A stretch of 64,000 nt of DNA from Aspidiotus rigidus (GCA_035079385.1 JAVHKY010000035.1:3348001-3412000), one strand, 5' to 3'; shown: positions 22,319-37,300, numbered from the stretch's first letter. The notes: generated by a model not told the origin, from the sequence alone. Numbers and translations are program-made.

Positions 22319-25300
22319 ATGGCGTGTATAGTTCTACGTGTATTTCCAATTTTCATGATTATTACTTTAGGTGCAAGTAAGTCACTTTTCAGTAGACAAT
22401 TTATAAGTAAATTCTTTTGTTCCTAAAAAGCCAAAAATAGGCATGTGTATAAGTGAGTGAATGACAGAGAGAAAAAAAGAAAAACAAAAGGAAGAAAATA
22501 CAATTTGTCAAGCATAATTTTCTAGCAGATTTTTTAACGAAGGTATTGCATTTTCCTAAATGGTTGAATTTTTAGTGTAGGGTATGTTTTCTTGGCGTTT
22601 CAGAGGGTGCAGATTTCAATTTTAATATTAGCTCAAATTCATATAGGTATCCATATTCATGTATAGAGCCCAGATTCTCCGGCACTTGTCACTTCTCTTC
22701 CTGAAGGGGCGAACCGTTGTTAATAAAATAGAAATTCGAATTACACGAAAAGGGGCCAGGGACAAGAGTTTTATTTTGCCTAAAATTGCCGAAAGTAAAA
22801 TAAATGCCGAAAATGACAAAAATGTCGTGATTGTTTGAAATTGCTGCCTTTTCATTCATGAACAAAAGAAGACGCGTAAAAATTTTGCTCAAAATTCAGT
22901 GAAAATTAGATAGTTTTTGTATTGAAAAATTAAAACTTTTGATTAAAAAATCACTAGGATTTTGTATTGATGAGTTTGATCCACAAAATTAATCTACTTT
23001 GGTCAGAAATCACGTAATTCTGGTCGGAAATTGGATAATTCTGGTTATAAATTTGTAAAAGCACTGAAACCGCGTTTTTTCCCATTTTTTTTTTTTTTTT
23101 TAATTACCGAATATTGCTAGAACTTTCATATTTGATGCCGAAAATGAAATTTTTTACTGCCAGGAATTCGAGCTCTATTTATGTATGTTAGTATTAAAGG
23201 GTGAAATTCAGTTAGTGCATGATCTAACTAGGCATTACATCTGAGGACGTATCTGTAAAAAGGGCTTCCGCAAGGAAATATTAAACATTGAAAAACGAAT
23301 TTGAAGTTTTGAGTTGATATAACGTTATAACAATAAGTTCAATCAAACAAAAATTGAAGAGCAACTCTTTTTCTATAAGATGCAATAATACATTGTCCAT
23401 CTGTTGAATATTGAATTCAGAGGAAACGGGAGAGAAGAGATGACGCGGAGGCCCTTCTTACAAAGATGGGTAAAATCTCATACATCCAAAAAAAAAAAAA
23501 AAAAAAAAAAAAAAAGAAGATCGGCAATGAACTGAAACGTTTAAAAATCATGGTCTCCGCAATAAAGGGCTCCGCTCGACGGATGCCCTTTTTACAGATA
23601 CGTCCTCATGTAATGACGAGGCTTTTTAGTAAGAGTATTGAGACCAATATTTTTTTCACAGATAAACTAGTGACTTATGCATTCATACATTAACAAGAGA
23701 CGCTTTGCTATGTAGTATGTAAAAACAAAATATAATCACTTATTGCAACTGTATAAAGTTAAAATTCTCAATTTTTATACTGCGTCAACGTAAATTGAAA
23801 AGCTTGAGTTGTATAGCGCGTCAGTTGATGTCAAAAATACATTCCCGAATTTTAGATCGCATCAATGTACAACATAAAAAATTTTAATAAAAAATAAATC
23901 GGTAAAATTACAAATCACTGTTGTGCTGTACAAGAACACAAACAATGAAAACAAATAGACTGAATAACTGGGCAATTATTAGATAAGCGTAACTAGAAAA
24001 AGTTTTTCTCGGCATTTTTAAGCAGTAATCTCAGCAGTGCAGTGTTCATTTGCATTGTATAATTCGAGATATTTGTTATTTCTTTTTTTTTTTTAATAAG
24101 TAACTCTTCCTCTACAGCATGGGCGGTGACGCCCCCTCAGGCTTTGGGTCGGTCAGCAAATTTTTGTTTTCACCCCCTAAATAATTTCCTCTCAGAACAC
24201 CTCTGACTTTTGGTCACATTATGTTAGACAGAGTTAGGTTTCTCAGTAATCTTACGATGAATATCTGAATAAAATTCCGACCCCTTGACGAGAGGTATCT
24301 ATATTGGAGGCAAAAGAGATAAGAAATATTTCCACTCTCACGACCCAAACACGAAGAGAAAATTTGAAAAAAACACTATTGGGTTTCCCCTACCCCCTTC
24401 CCTAACAACAGAGTAAGTGTCAAGAGGCATCACGCTTCGAAATATGAAGACTGCAACCCGTTTAATAATTCATTCCCGTTCTCAGTTCCCTCCTATATTT
24501 TACACCATCATCACAAAAAGACAATTTTTATACAGAGTCTTTAATCCGTTCCATATCGTTCCGGACGTGCTCGTAATATACATTATTGATAAATAGCTCC
24601 GTTTCGGTCGTCTAGGATACCTACTTTGTAAATAATTACACTAAGCTGAAGGTACAGATATTTTAAAAATATATTTAAAAAATAACGATACTTCTGGAAA
24701 TCCTGGCGCGTACAGCGATAGTACAAATCTGGTCTATCATGGTCAGTGCGGCAGAAATGTAACTCTTCTGCATAAATCTTATTTAAGGTCAATTCTCTCG
24801 TGATAGGTCAAAGTTGTTTGAAAACGACGAACAAATATTTTCTAATAAACAACAAAAATTTGTTTTTTTATCTGTCAGACTCCAATCAAAACGCAGTTGA
24901 TTTTGACGTCTCTGGGGATAAGAATGGTAAGCTATGCAGATGGACCGCAGGGGGCGGATTGGGGAACTCACAGATCAGATGTACATCTCATGTACATCAG
25001 CGCTCCACATGGCACGCTCTAAAGAACATCTCAGTTTACAGAAAAGTTCATAGCTTTGCTAAGATTATTGTATAGGTACCATGAATATTTGCGGGATTAT
25101 GTTCGAATTTTAAATCTTGACAGCAAAAAAGAACCAAATTTGTCAGGTTCCAGATCTGAATGAAACAAAGATGCGGATCTCTTGGCTTTTAGATCTCTAC
25201 ATGGAAGAAATCTGGATTTCTTGAGGTCTGCAACATGGTAGGGAAAAAAGCCCCAGTTCTTTTAAAGATAAAATGAAAAGATGAATTTCTGTTCTAAAAA

Positions 25301-28300
25301 TGAAAAGGGAGAGAGAAAAAAAAAGAAACCCGGATACTGAAGCGCATGGCGACGTAGTCTTGTTTTGAAAATCGGATCAGTAGTTTTTCAGATTTTTCTA
25401 TTTTAAGTAATTTAGAAGAATTTGGAGCGCAGTAAGTCAAACATCAGTTTTTTAATCATCCCTCACTGAAAAGAATGAATGTTCCTATGATGATGTCTTT
25501 TTTCATTTTCCATATTCGATGATTAAAAATTTTTGATGGATATTCCATTTATTGAAGCGGATGGAGGAGGGAGTATTCAAAGGTGAATCACTGATATAGA
25601 AGAGTGATTTAAAATAATGTTTAGCATGCTTTGAAAATGTGCGCGTTTTGGAAAACAGAGTTATTTTGCAGTCGGAAACGAAAACGATTAAGTAATAATA
25701 TGACGTAGGCAATAATGAATAAACGAAAGGGGAAAAAGAAGTATAAATGTATTAAAAGAAGACAGGGAAAATCGGTTTTGCTTTGGCGCTGTGAAAGTTT
25801 TGTTTTCTCATATAATCTATTACGGTAATTTGAATTGAATGAAAAAATTTCATAAGCTCCCTAATATTTTTCATTTCTTTCAGTCAGTTCATCTGCTGAA
25901 AACAAAAAGAATGTTTGTACAGCGACCGTTTGTAGAACGCCCGATTGCTATATCTCATGTAAGTTAAAATTTCTCTTTTAAATATGTAATACTTTAGACA
26001 TGGCTGCAATCCTCTGGTGCAGCGTAGTGCTGACGAAAATAAGTTTTTAGATCTTCTTTATCATACTGTGCAGCCGAAATGCTCAAAATGTCTATGAACT
26101 CGACGGTAGATCCTTGCCACAATTTTTACGAATATGCTTGCGGTAATTTCCCATCGTATAAAAAAGGCAAATACAAACCCGATGAAAGGTACAATTGGCT
26201 CCAAGAACTAAGAAATAATCTAACCGAACGTGTGAAAGGTAAACAGATTACGTATATTCGTTACACCTTCATTTTCTTCATTGTACAGTGCTTTCGTTTT
26301 CTTTCGTGGCTCTCGAAAATCTCGCCTTCTCTTTCGTCATCGCTTCCAGCAATAAATATTCAGCAGGCGCTCAAGAAAATCATTTTGAGGATATGAGGCT
26401 AATCTCCTTCTATATGCTCGTTTTCATTTGTTACAGAATTTGTAAATTACACCGATAGGACGACTTACGACTTGAAGGTGTTTGAGAAAATGCACGTCTT
26501 TCACAAATCCTGTTTGAATACGAGTGAGCAATGATCATAACTTTTTTGCTTTTTTTGCAACTATAAGACCTCGTTCTTTAAATTTTTCATCTTACTCCCC
26601 CAATCCCTGATCTTCCTTCTTCCTCTTTATTCTCATCTGCGAGAACGCTTCAGACTTTTCCTACCTCCTGTTATATTTTATACACATTTTCTTTTTAATC
26701 ATCCTCCACCCGGGGTAGCGGCGTGAGGTTTCGGGGCCCCATTCGTGGAGTAAAATATTGTAATTATTTTTTGAGGGCAATATTTTTTTCGGCATAAAAC
26801 CCGTTCATTCAACATAAATTTCGAAAGTCGTATGTATCTTGTAATGTGAAAAATATATTCAAATATTTGTTAAATACTATGAAAAATCAGAAATATTTTC
26901 GGGATTTCAAGTGACTTAAATTGTCAATTTTCTTGGAGTAATCTAAAGGTTATACACGTGGATTTTCAATCGACAGAATCGCTAAATCCGACAATCGTAA
27001 TAGGCTCTTGTCAGCAAAGTTCTAAAGTTTGTCTTTATCGCATTTACATCAAAAAGCTAATTTTTATAAATTTTTTCTGATGATTTGGAGGCCTACGCAT
27101 TGATCGCATTTCCGTCACGCCACCACTGTACCCACCCTGACCTGAGTTCCCTACAAGGTAGAAGTATTCTAAAAACAAGGTTTTGGTAACTCATGTATTT
27201 TTTTCTTCCTCGCTTAAATTTTTTTATAATACCCTTTTTATATGCATGTGTATTCACATCGAAGGCGAAAACCCCTTCAAGTTTCTATGCACAAGTCCCA
27301 ATACATCTCAAGAATCGAAGGTTGCTTCTCGTATACATAGCTAGAAAATTGGGATTTTTCTAGTTTTCTAAACTAGATTACAGTCTGTACTCATCTCAAA
27401 ACCTTGATAAACTTGTCCAGCACTTTGGAAAGTACGACTTTTTCTATCTCGCTGCGTCTATAGAGACCCCCACCTTCAAACAACCAGAGTCACCTTCAGA
27501 AATTTTTTCGGTTGTCCCTAGGCGTACGAAAGTTGCTAAGGTCATTCGTCTAGCTGGACACGAACGATTCTTTGAAGATGTAGTCCACAACAAAAGTAGT
27601 ATGTAGTGGATTTCACGCTAAACAAACAAAATGGAACGTCGTCAAGCTGTTGGATTCATGAAATAGGCTGATCTGAGCAATACAAGCTTTTTCAAAATAG
27701 ACCCTTTTTCCAGCGAATATGGACATTGTTGCTGAAGATACAATTAAAGAGATCATGTCCGAACTTGGTCTTCAGTACGTAGGTTTTAGTAATACGCTTA
27801 CTGGTTACAAATTCGATTGGTTCAGAGCAGCAGCCAAAATTCAAAGGGTCCTTGGAATTGATTTCTTATTCACGAGTAAGGTTGTTCGCGATGAAAAAAC
27901 CAATACAAGGCGATTGCAGATATCAAATCCAGATTCTTGCACTCCGCCATTTTTGGAAAGCCGGTAGGTGAAGTTTATCCTTTATTACTTCCTAAATAAA
28001 AGGGAAATATTACGACGTATATAGAAGCAACAAAAAGAAAAAATCTTGATGGATTCCCTACCCTACAAGAGTTCAGGTTGGGGATGCCGATAGCATCCTG
28101 CCTTTCACAATACTCGTTGCTAAGTCCCCTCCTCTCTGACGTAGTCGGAACTCAAACCTTTTCTTTGTAGAGATCTGAACAAAGATCCTTCAATGTACCC
28201 TGATGACGCCACAGTCGAGGCGTGATTGCGTGTGACGGGTGGCTCAGATCGTTGGGCATTCAAAGTATAAACACGTTTGAAATGATCGGATCGATGTAAA

Positions 28301-31300
28301 TAAATGATACTTCATTTTTACGCCCATAGTAAACTGTTTTGAGACAGTGGAAATGACTGACGACGGCAATGACGTACCGCTTAAAACCGTCTCTCTTTTT
28401 CGATTTCTTCGTTCTTTATGTAAACAGTTTCTACTTCAGTTTTCATTGCATTGTTGAATTAAACCGGATATGAGATTACTTAAATTTTCATATCAGCTTC
28501 GAACATATGAATACAACGATGTACACACAGGTTTTGGTATTGGTCTGTGGTGTAGGCGCGGATTAGTAGCGTGATAATTAGCCAATCACCTTTGCTTCTA
28601 AGTTGAGATGTTCGTGAATGAGATCTCTGTGAAGTGTATAATTATTATCTACTAGCTAGGCCACTGATAGGCAAAATCTGATGCTACGAGTTAATTTGCT
28701 CATGAGATCTAATGAAGTTTTTGTTACTTGCGCTCTAGGGACAAAAGTAATCGTCTATCACCAGAACAAGTTTTCGAGTCTTCAGAATTTTCAAAATATG
28801 CGACGAATATCAGCAAAATTTTCTTGGATATGTATGGCAAAATAGTACCGATACTTACTCATAAATCAAAGTCAATTGGAGAGATTGAAATTCGAAGCTT
28901 GGCGGAATTTATGGTGAAACGACAAAAGATTGTGAGTTCTAATTTAGCTAGTTTCATTGTAAAAATAATTTGATGGAAATTGTCAAAGGGAACTGAAGTT
29001 GATGTGGTCTGGACACCAGTCAATTTTCTTTCTTAACGTTCTTAGAAAAGGGAGCTTTTGCATGTGTTTACAGTATTAATCCAATGATTAAATTTTTTTT
29101 GTTTATATTTCTAACGAGATGTCAGCTACCCTGAGGTTATGCACCGAAGTATTGAATAATTGTCTTGTAAAATTAGGGAAGCAATAAGGAAGGAGAACTA
29201 ATTTACGATGTAAGAGTTAGTTATGTGGGAGGGTGTAATTTTTGTGTGGCCAATTCTTAGACGGAGAAGAATACTTTTTCTCGTCTTGTGTATCGAATGG
29301 AGGATGACCAGGGAATGGTATTTTTTTTGATACGAAGGAGTTTGTTGTTAGATTGATTTTGCCGAAGTGAGTTCCATAATCACAACTCAACAAAATAAAC
29401 TTTTTTGAAGAGGTCAAGAACCCGCGGCTCGTTGCGAAGTGTGACTTACTTTTTCGTAATACTACCCTTTAGTGTTCGATGGGGTTGTTGGTAAATGAAA
29501 AACTCAAGCGAAAAATTTGATCACCTCGTCGGGATCCGAACCCGAGACCTTTCGCTTGCCGGGCGACTGCTCTAACCGCTGAGCTACGAGGGCGATCAAA
29601 TCTTCCACGAATTTTTCCAATTACCAACGACGAGAACTAGTACGTCACTACCCACCCCCGCACGTAAGTATTGTTTCTTTCTTTGTGCTCCTTGGTCAGG
29701 TAGTTCTGTTGAGGTCTGATGCAAGCTGTGCTTGCTCCCTCTAATATACACTCGGTGAGTGTTCGTCGTCATTGCGGGTAGTGACGTACTAGTTCTTGTC
29801 GTTGGTAATTGGAAAAATTCGTGGAAGATTTGATCGCCCTCGTAGCTCAGCGGTTAGAGCAGTCGCCCGGCAAGCGAAAGGTCTCGGGTTCGGATCCCGA
29901 CGAGGTGATCAAATTTTTCGCTTGAGTTTTTCATTTACCAACAACCCCCCTCCTCTACTGTATACGGTGGTCCACATGAAGATTATTTAAGTATTGATTG
30001 AGTTAAGAGTACGAAGTGTAAGGAGAATGCGTCGTATCATTGGGATGGAGTTAAGAGAAAGAGTCAATGAAGAGAAGGAATCTGCCTTTTGGGGGAAGTC
30101 GGGCGAGGTGGGAGTGGCACGTAAATACGGCTATAAGTACCTTCTTACCCGTATCTACAAGACTTTTTGCTTTGGCGAGGACTTTCTCGTAAAGTATCAA
30201 ATGAGTTTGGGTGCAGATAGAGTTGTAAGCGCGCAGGGCTTTTTCACAAGTTTTGATGGCTTGATGAATTTCGTCCGACCACCAAAGTACTTGATTTGGT
30301 TTCTTTTTCCCTGAACAGTGTAGTATAGAGGATTCTACGGCATCAGTTATGAACTTTGTGAATATTTCTAGTGCTATGGAGGGATTGAAAGGATCTGGGA
30401 GTGAGGAGGTATTTGAAGTGAGGTCTTGAAAGAGATCCCAGATGGCTTTGTTGATGAGCCGACGAGAGGGCGTTGAGAAGTTGTTATGGGATAGCGTTTG
30501 CGATTGGATATAAGAATTGGAAAGTGTTTGTTGTTTAATAGACAGCTTGAGAGACTCTTCTTCAATAATCCAGCTATTTATCAAGTCCCTCATAAATCTC
30601 TATTCATTGCCTTAGTACTACTTGCCTATTTACAGTGCTTGAAAAGTTTGGCTTTCCATCAAAGCCACGGGAATGAACATGAGAAAATGAGTTTCAAATC
30701 TCTCAAGGAAGAAACAAAAAACGCTTCTTCTACGGACGACGGCGACAATTTATTGGTAAGGAAATCATTAAAAAATAGATTGGGAGTGCTGGCTTGACTA
30801 TTTTTGGGGACGAAGGTACCAGTACAGTAATTATTGATGTATAACTTTGACTTGCAGTTCGATTGGGATATATATCTGAGCACTTTATTTGAGGGTATTG
30901 ATGGTGTAATCTTCTATGATGAGTTAGAACTTGGAGTTCAAAGATATACACTTAGACAAATGTATTTATTGTTGAGGGAGACATCAACGAAGACCCTAGG
31001 TATGTACATCTGCAGCCGTTTGTAATAATTTGCAAAATAGTTCTTGAAAAATGAAGTATCATAGGAAGATGATAAACTTGAAATCATCATAATTTTGTAC
31101 GATTTTAAGATAATGTAAAAATACAAATATTTATTCAGAGATACAAGAGTACGAGCGATCCTATGTTGAGTCCCGAGTACTATGGTCTCTCCTATAATCT
31201 AGTTGCGTCTCGTGTTGAGCTGACCCTATATAGTTCCGAGTTGAATTCCACGTACTACGAAGGGCAAATCCGAGTTGAGTGCCATACTGCCGAGCTGAAT

Positions 31301-34300
31301 CAAGAGCTATGTGATGCACACTTCCCTTTTTATTTTTGTAGACTTAAGACTGCGACTGTCGACGAACTTTGGTGTGATGAAGAGTGTAAATCAGTAAATT
31401 ACTCAGTTCATGGTTACTGAAAGGAGAAATTTGGAAGGACCGCTTTTCGAATTCTCGGCGGTTCAGCTCATATAAGTCTCGTCTCGTCAACATTAATGTA
31501 GCCACTGTCCCCACTTTCATCACAGCTTCAGCTCGTCGCTTCTTTTTTCTGATATCCATAATTCTTATGTATGCATCACACTGCATTTCTACTGGAGCAT
31601 AGTTGAGTAGAAAAAGATTGGAATATGTTGTGTAAAATAATTCGCTTCTCAAGCATTCGTCGTCCGCAAAACCGAAAAACCCGCCCAGATGTGAGGAATA
31701 AATCTGGTGTCGGATGATATTATACGTTTCGAGTACGTAGGACTCAAGCCCGAAGAAATTTTCAATGAGGGTCGTAAACACGGCACTCAATTCGGTATAA
31801 AGTTGAATGATGTCGCTCTGCAACTCCCGTTAATGATTCGAGATTTAAATCGCTAGTGGAACACAACTCACATGTGGCCACGCGTACTGAGAGCCTTGGT
31901 AAAAGCTCCATTATTGAATAATTTTGATGTACATTGGAGACTTCGGTAAATCTCTGCTATGAAAATCAACCCATACCTGGTGGGACGAGAGAGGATTGAC
32001 GTCACATTCCTGAGTTCGAATAATTTCGACCTAAATAAAAAAATAGTCAGTTCATTTGACAGTTACTGTTATTAAAAAAAAAAATTTTACGTCAGAAATC
32101 TACCTTGATATATTTCTGTTCCGCAACGAGAAGGTAGCTTATTTATTTAGCCCAACAAATTTGACCTAAAGAACAATCAAATTATTCCCTTGATTTCGAA
32201 TAAGCGTTATCGATATTGAGAATTTCCAAACATTCGGAACTCGACCTGTATAATATGGTTTAAGGAGAGGAGGATTAACATTACTTAATTCTTGCTACTT
32301 TAAAATGGAAGGAAATGACGTCACGGTTTTGAAACAAACGATAACGTGATTCCTTCCTTTATCCAACATACAGGATTTTCAGTTTGTAGTTATTACGTTA
32401 ATTTATTTTTTATTGAGAACTCGGCGGTGAATCTGATGACCTAAAATTACGGAACCCTGACGTCTCCACATGCACTCTTGATCTCGAATTGTCGTGGTCT
32501 ATATTGGACATTAGAGACTTCGGAAAATTTCTTTTTCGGAACTTGACGTACCACTCCCTATATCATGCACTTATGACCTTGAGCAATACCCAACGGGGAC
32601 TTGAAAAATTTCCGGAAGTATTCCTCCATATTTTTGGGGTTTCCTTCCTAGTAAACGTAATGACATTGATCTTTGTCAGAAACTTTTGAACACAGTCACC
32701 AAAGGATCTAAGTTCTAGAGAGTTATTCCATGAAGCTTAACAATCTGTCTACTGCAGACATTAGAAAAATCATGGAACCTGCTACTAAAGGATGAAGATA
32801 CTTGTGAAGTCGTTCCCCTTTCCAGAACGGATTTTGAAAAAAGAAAATTTGAAGCTTGATAAAATTGTTGTATTTGTTTAGCTTTAGCTCTGTGGTTTGA
32901 TGCGTTCACTTATATGGTACCGTTCACGACACCTGAATTGAGAGAATTAGATTATATTGTGAAGAAGGATCTCGACATGAAACCTACAACATGGTGATAT
33001 TTTTGTGTTCAGAAGATTGCTTCGATGATTTAATTATTTAACATTATATCATTTTTCGTTACAGGAACGAGGATATATGTAGTTCTCTACTTAAGAAACA
33101 TTTTGGTTTCGTGCCGATGTATCATCACTTTTTAAATGATCCTAAAGTCTTAGAAGGAAAGGAAAGGGTAAGTCTTTTTAAGTTTCATAATATATATTTT
33201 AAAACATTGCCAGAATGCCGGCAGGCAGCGCCGCTAAGGTTTCCTTGTGTTTGTATGGTCTCTCTATTTACCGGAAAACCATCATTGCTTTTGTCAGAAA
33301 AATATCCACGCCCATGTTCGGATCCTGACGTCATCCGAGAACAAGAAAATTTTTACCTCTCAAATCCCTGTAAGGAAAAGACTGGCACCCATATTACGGG
33401 CTTCGATGCAAACAGAGAGAAGAGACTTGACTCGGAGCCTTACAAAGGAAAGGACACCGACATCACTTTTGCAGCGTCATGACGTCAGAACGAGTACTTG
33501 AAAAAATATTTTCTCTCGGATCTTTGTAGGGAAGGAACTTGGAAGTTATTGTAAATATTCTCACTCTTATTCAGCTAAAAAAGGATTAGCTTCGAGCTTT
33601 AGATGGGAATAATGTGATTTCGAACTTCATTTCATATAGGGAGCTTTATAGCGGCGGATTATCCTCCAACCATACCAAGCAGATGCTTGGAGCGCAAAAT
33701 TGTTCCTGAAGGTGGACTGTTTTTAAAATCTTTCCGGGAGGCTACCGCCCCCACACCCTCTGCTGACTTCGAAAATGCTTGAGGGCGCACGAATGCTAAA
33801 TACGCCACTGGAGCTTTATAAAAGAAAAGACGCCACCATTGCTTTTGTTGGAGGTATAATCCTCTTGGACCTTAAGAACTGTGTAGGGGACGCAACTTGA
33901 GGAAAATTTATCAACAGAGATTTCAGAAGTCTGGTTTTTCCATCGAACTACGGTTCATGTCATCGAATTAAAACTTTATTAAACTATACACCTTCTTAAA
34001 ATAAAAAACCAAAAAGACTAATGCAGAAGCTTGTTATTCTCATACGTATTCAGTGTTCTATATACATAGTATTAATTTGATTCATCCGTTTTTTGAAGGC
34101 CGAACATATGGTTGAGGATTTGAAATACGCATTAAATGAAATTATCGCTAAATCCGAATGGATGGACAACCAAACTCGAGTAGAAGCCGAAAAGAAGATT
34201 AGTCAAATGAGAGCTATTATTTCTCACCCTGCCTGGATTTCAAATAGCACTTTGTTGGATTCGTATTATGAAGATGTAAGCGTTATTTAAACACACTTTC

Positions 34301-37300
34301 TCCTTGTTCTTGGTTTAATATTTTGGCCTTTTATCAGCATTAGAGAAAGTGAAGGGATTGGAATAATGGATGATAGAGAAAGGACCCTTTAAGACATTTC
34401 CACCGTATTCTAATGACGAATTTTCTTCTTTTTTTGTTGGCTAAATTTCCTTCTAGTATCAAATAAAAGAGGAAAATTTTTTGCTCACCCTGATCGGTAT
34501 ACTTCGAGAAGATGTTCGAAAAAAACTAGTTCTATTTACTGAATCACCCATTAGGAACATTACATTGAAGTACGGGTAAGTGAATCTAGAATTGTAATGT
34601 GTAAGAAATTTTGAATTTAAGAAAGGAAATTTTCCAACTTGACGACTTTTTCCGTTGACTTGACGTTTTTTAAAAATACTTTTGTTCATCATTCACAGAA
34701 ATCGTGATTTGCATCCAATGGAGGTGAACGCAATTTACAGGCATGACTTTAACTACATAAGTAAGTTCATAGAACGACAATCGTAGAAAAATGTTTATTT
34801 TTGCAATAAAACTGATGGGTGCGCCTATTGGTCGTGTGAACTATGGTCTGCTGATTGATAGATTTGGTCGGAAAGATGATCATAGGTCGAAAGTGACGCG
34901 AATGTTGTCCGAAAAATCCAAAATTAGTTTTACCGACTTTTCTACTTAGAGAAGGGGGTGTTACACCGTTCATTCGGGTCCGGTCGTATATTTATTTAGT
35001 AGGCCTATTTATTTATAATTTTTTTTGTCCGCCGAACTCCTCCAAAACTACTGGATGGATTTTTTTGAAACTCCGACAGATTATTGTATATTTGAAGACG
35101 TGTGCTTGCAATGTTTTGTGGATCGGATGAATAGTTCTTGAGATATACTTAATTGTTTAACGAATTCTTCAAATTACTCACTACTATAACTCCGAGTTTA
35201 TTGGACGAATTTTCTCAAAATGCATTCAAAGTCTTTTTTTTTAAACGAGCTGTTTAACTTGACGGGTCATTAGCGTGGGAAATACGAGAGGAGGGCACGT
35301 GAAGAATTGTGAGAAGGATAAATTTTCAGTTTGGTAGTATTGGCATGAGGAAGGAGGAGAGAGAGTCCAAGGAAGAAGTGGGAGTGTTGGATAGATATTT
35401 AAGGATATTTAGTGAGTTTAGACATTTGGCTCTTGGAAGTTTAAGTGGAGAGTCCAGAAGTGTTTGATATCGGAAGGTATAAAGCCGAAGAATTCTAGTG
35501 GAGGATTGAAGGCTGATCTGTAAGTAGTGTAAGAGGGGATGCGGGGAGAGGGAAGTTGTGAGTGTCTCTTACGGAATATAAGTAGAACGGTTTTTTTGCT
35601 AGAAAATTTTAACCCACAGGTCAAGAGTGAGATTGAGAAGACGTACTGTTCTTTTGGGATTCGTAGAAGCGAGAGAGTTGAAAACATAATTTATTAGATC
35701 ATTTATGGCAATCAGGAAGAGAGGAACACTTCAAACCTCTCCTTGGTGGACACGGTTTAGAATGTAGTGGAGGGAAGAGTACTGGTTATGCATTCGAACT
35801 GTTATGGATCTGTCATGGAGGAAGGACTGGAGAAGGGAGGATAAATTGCCACGAAGGCCTATTTCAAATAATTTAGAGAAAATTTATTGTCACCAAACAC
35901 GGGGGAACGCTTCCAGAAGATCAAAGAATATGGTGTACGAGGGAGAAGTATTATTGGACGTTTCTTCAATTTGGAGGTTGAGGTCGGCGATGACTTGTAA
36001 ACTGTTTCTACCTTTACGGAAATCGTGTTGACACGGTCATAGGATGTCGTTCGATACTAGAAACAAAAATAATCTTTTGTTGTGGATTATTTGATAGAGT
36101 TTACCAAGAACGGAAGTTTGGGCTATAAAACGATGAGATGAGGGGAGGGAGGGATTTTCAGAGGGTTTTAGAATTGGGAGAACAATGGCTAGTTTCCAGG
36201 CTGAAGGGTATGAGCCTTGGAGTAGGATCGAGTTGAGAAGGGAAAGAAAGTAATGAAGGGGATTGTGGTGTAAGTTTTTGAGCATAACAGCGTGAGTGTT
36301 GTCAGAGCCAGGAGCGTCTTTTTTGAGATTCTTTGCATGGTAGATTCGAGAAATAATTTCCTCATCTTCCCGCATATTCACGCTCCTATAGGATAATTTA
36401 TGCGAATGAATTACCGTGTGATGGTACAGAAAGATATAGCCCGACAACTTTACCTGTCTGGTATCGTCTACTATTTCTCCTCACAATTGCAGTAAAAAAA
36501 AGAAATTCTCACAAGATACTTTTCATTTCAGTTGTGCCGTTTGGTATTATGCAGCGACCATTTTTCGGACATCCTCTCGCGTGAGTAGAAAACACCTATG
36601 TTTCTCCTTAAAACGTATTTGTCCTGTTTACTATTACAATTTTCTTCATTTAGTACCTATACGTTCAAATAGAGCTCTAACACAAATCACTAAGTATAAT
36701 ATGTGACGGGTTGCATGTTTCAGAGCCTTGAACTACGGTGGATTGGGGATGGTAATAGGACATGAAGTGACTCATGGGTTTGATACAATAGGTTAGTTGG
36801 AAATATAGACCATCATACGTTTGATTATTGTCTTTTTCTTCCTCTCCCGTTTGTACCGTGGAATCCGCTTTCACATTCATCAGAATGATTTTCGTGTTCA
36901 TATCGGGATTATAATTAATATCATCAGAGGAATTGAAACACTTTTAAGCATTGACAAGATTCCACTGTGAGCTTCGTCGAGGGATATGAGTGAGAGGTGC
37001 AGGCCGTTTCCGAATTGTGACATCATTAGGGATGTATTGTCAGCTTTTTCCTCATATGGACTACGATACAAATGAGTTTCAGCCTCGAGATTTAAAGAGG
37101 AAAATGGGAGTCTATACCTAGATGGTGATGTTGTGTGAGATCTTGAAAAAATTGTCACTAAAATCCGCATTGAAGAAAAGCTCATTAGAATTTCTAGGTT
37201 TCTCGCATTTCGTTTCTGTACACAAACATTTTCCATCACAATCTTTTACAAAAAAAAAAATCCTCTTCGTCATCCATACTCAATAAGTACTCGTATCTAT

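Larger units (their letters stand above)
29481..29948. mobile_element. 468-bp hairpin element with a tRNA-like sequence in each arm
   Basis: The arms 29481-29653 and 29776-29948 (173 bp each) are almost perfect reverse complements, with one difference seen (CTCGTC versus CTTGTC beside the CTAG). They are separated by a 122-bp unique spacer. Each arm carries one tRNA-like unit pointing outward. No clear target-site duplication was found. Near-identity of the arms implies recent formation or gene conversion. Confidence 0.9.
29100..29975. other. Copy-2-specific insertion block in intron 6
   Basis: The sequence before and after matches copy 1 near 7830 and 7930, where less than 0.1 kb separates the same points. 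It contains the tRNA-like hairpin element (29481-29948). On the left is an unassigned 66-aa minus-strand frame (29217-29417). Confidence 0.55.

Noticed and set aside
29522..29907. Functional alanine tRNA gene pair
   Set aside because: Missing U33 and A58, unpaired acceptor top and a GGC anticodon (unusual for eukaryotic Ala) argue for tRNA-derived repeats instead.
33111..33482. 123-aa ORF starting inside exon 10 of copy 2
   Set aside because: It is read-through of exon 10 into intron 10. The matching intron of copy 1 is disrupted, and the exon ends at a good donor (33168).
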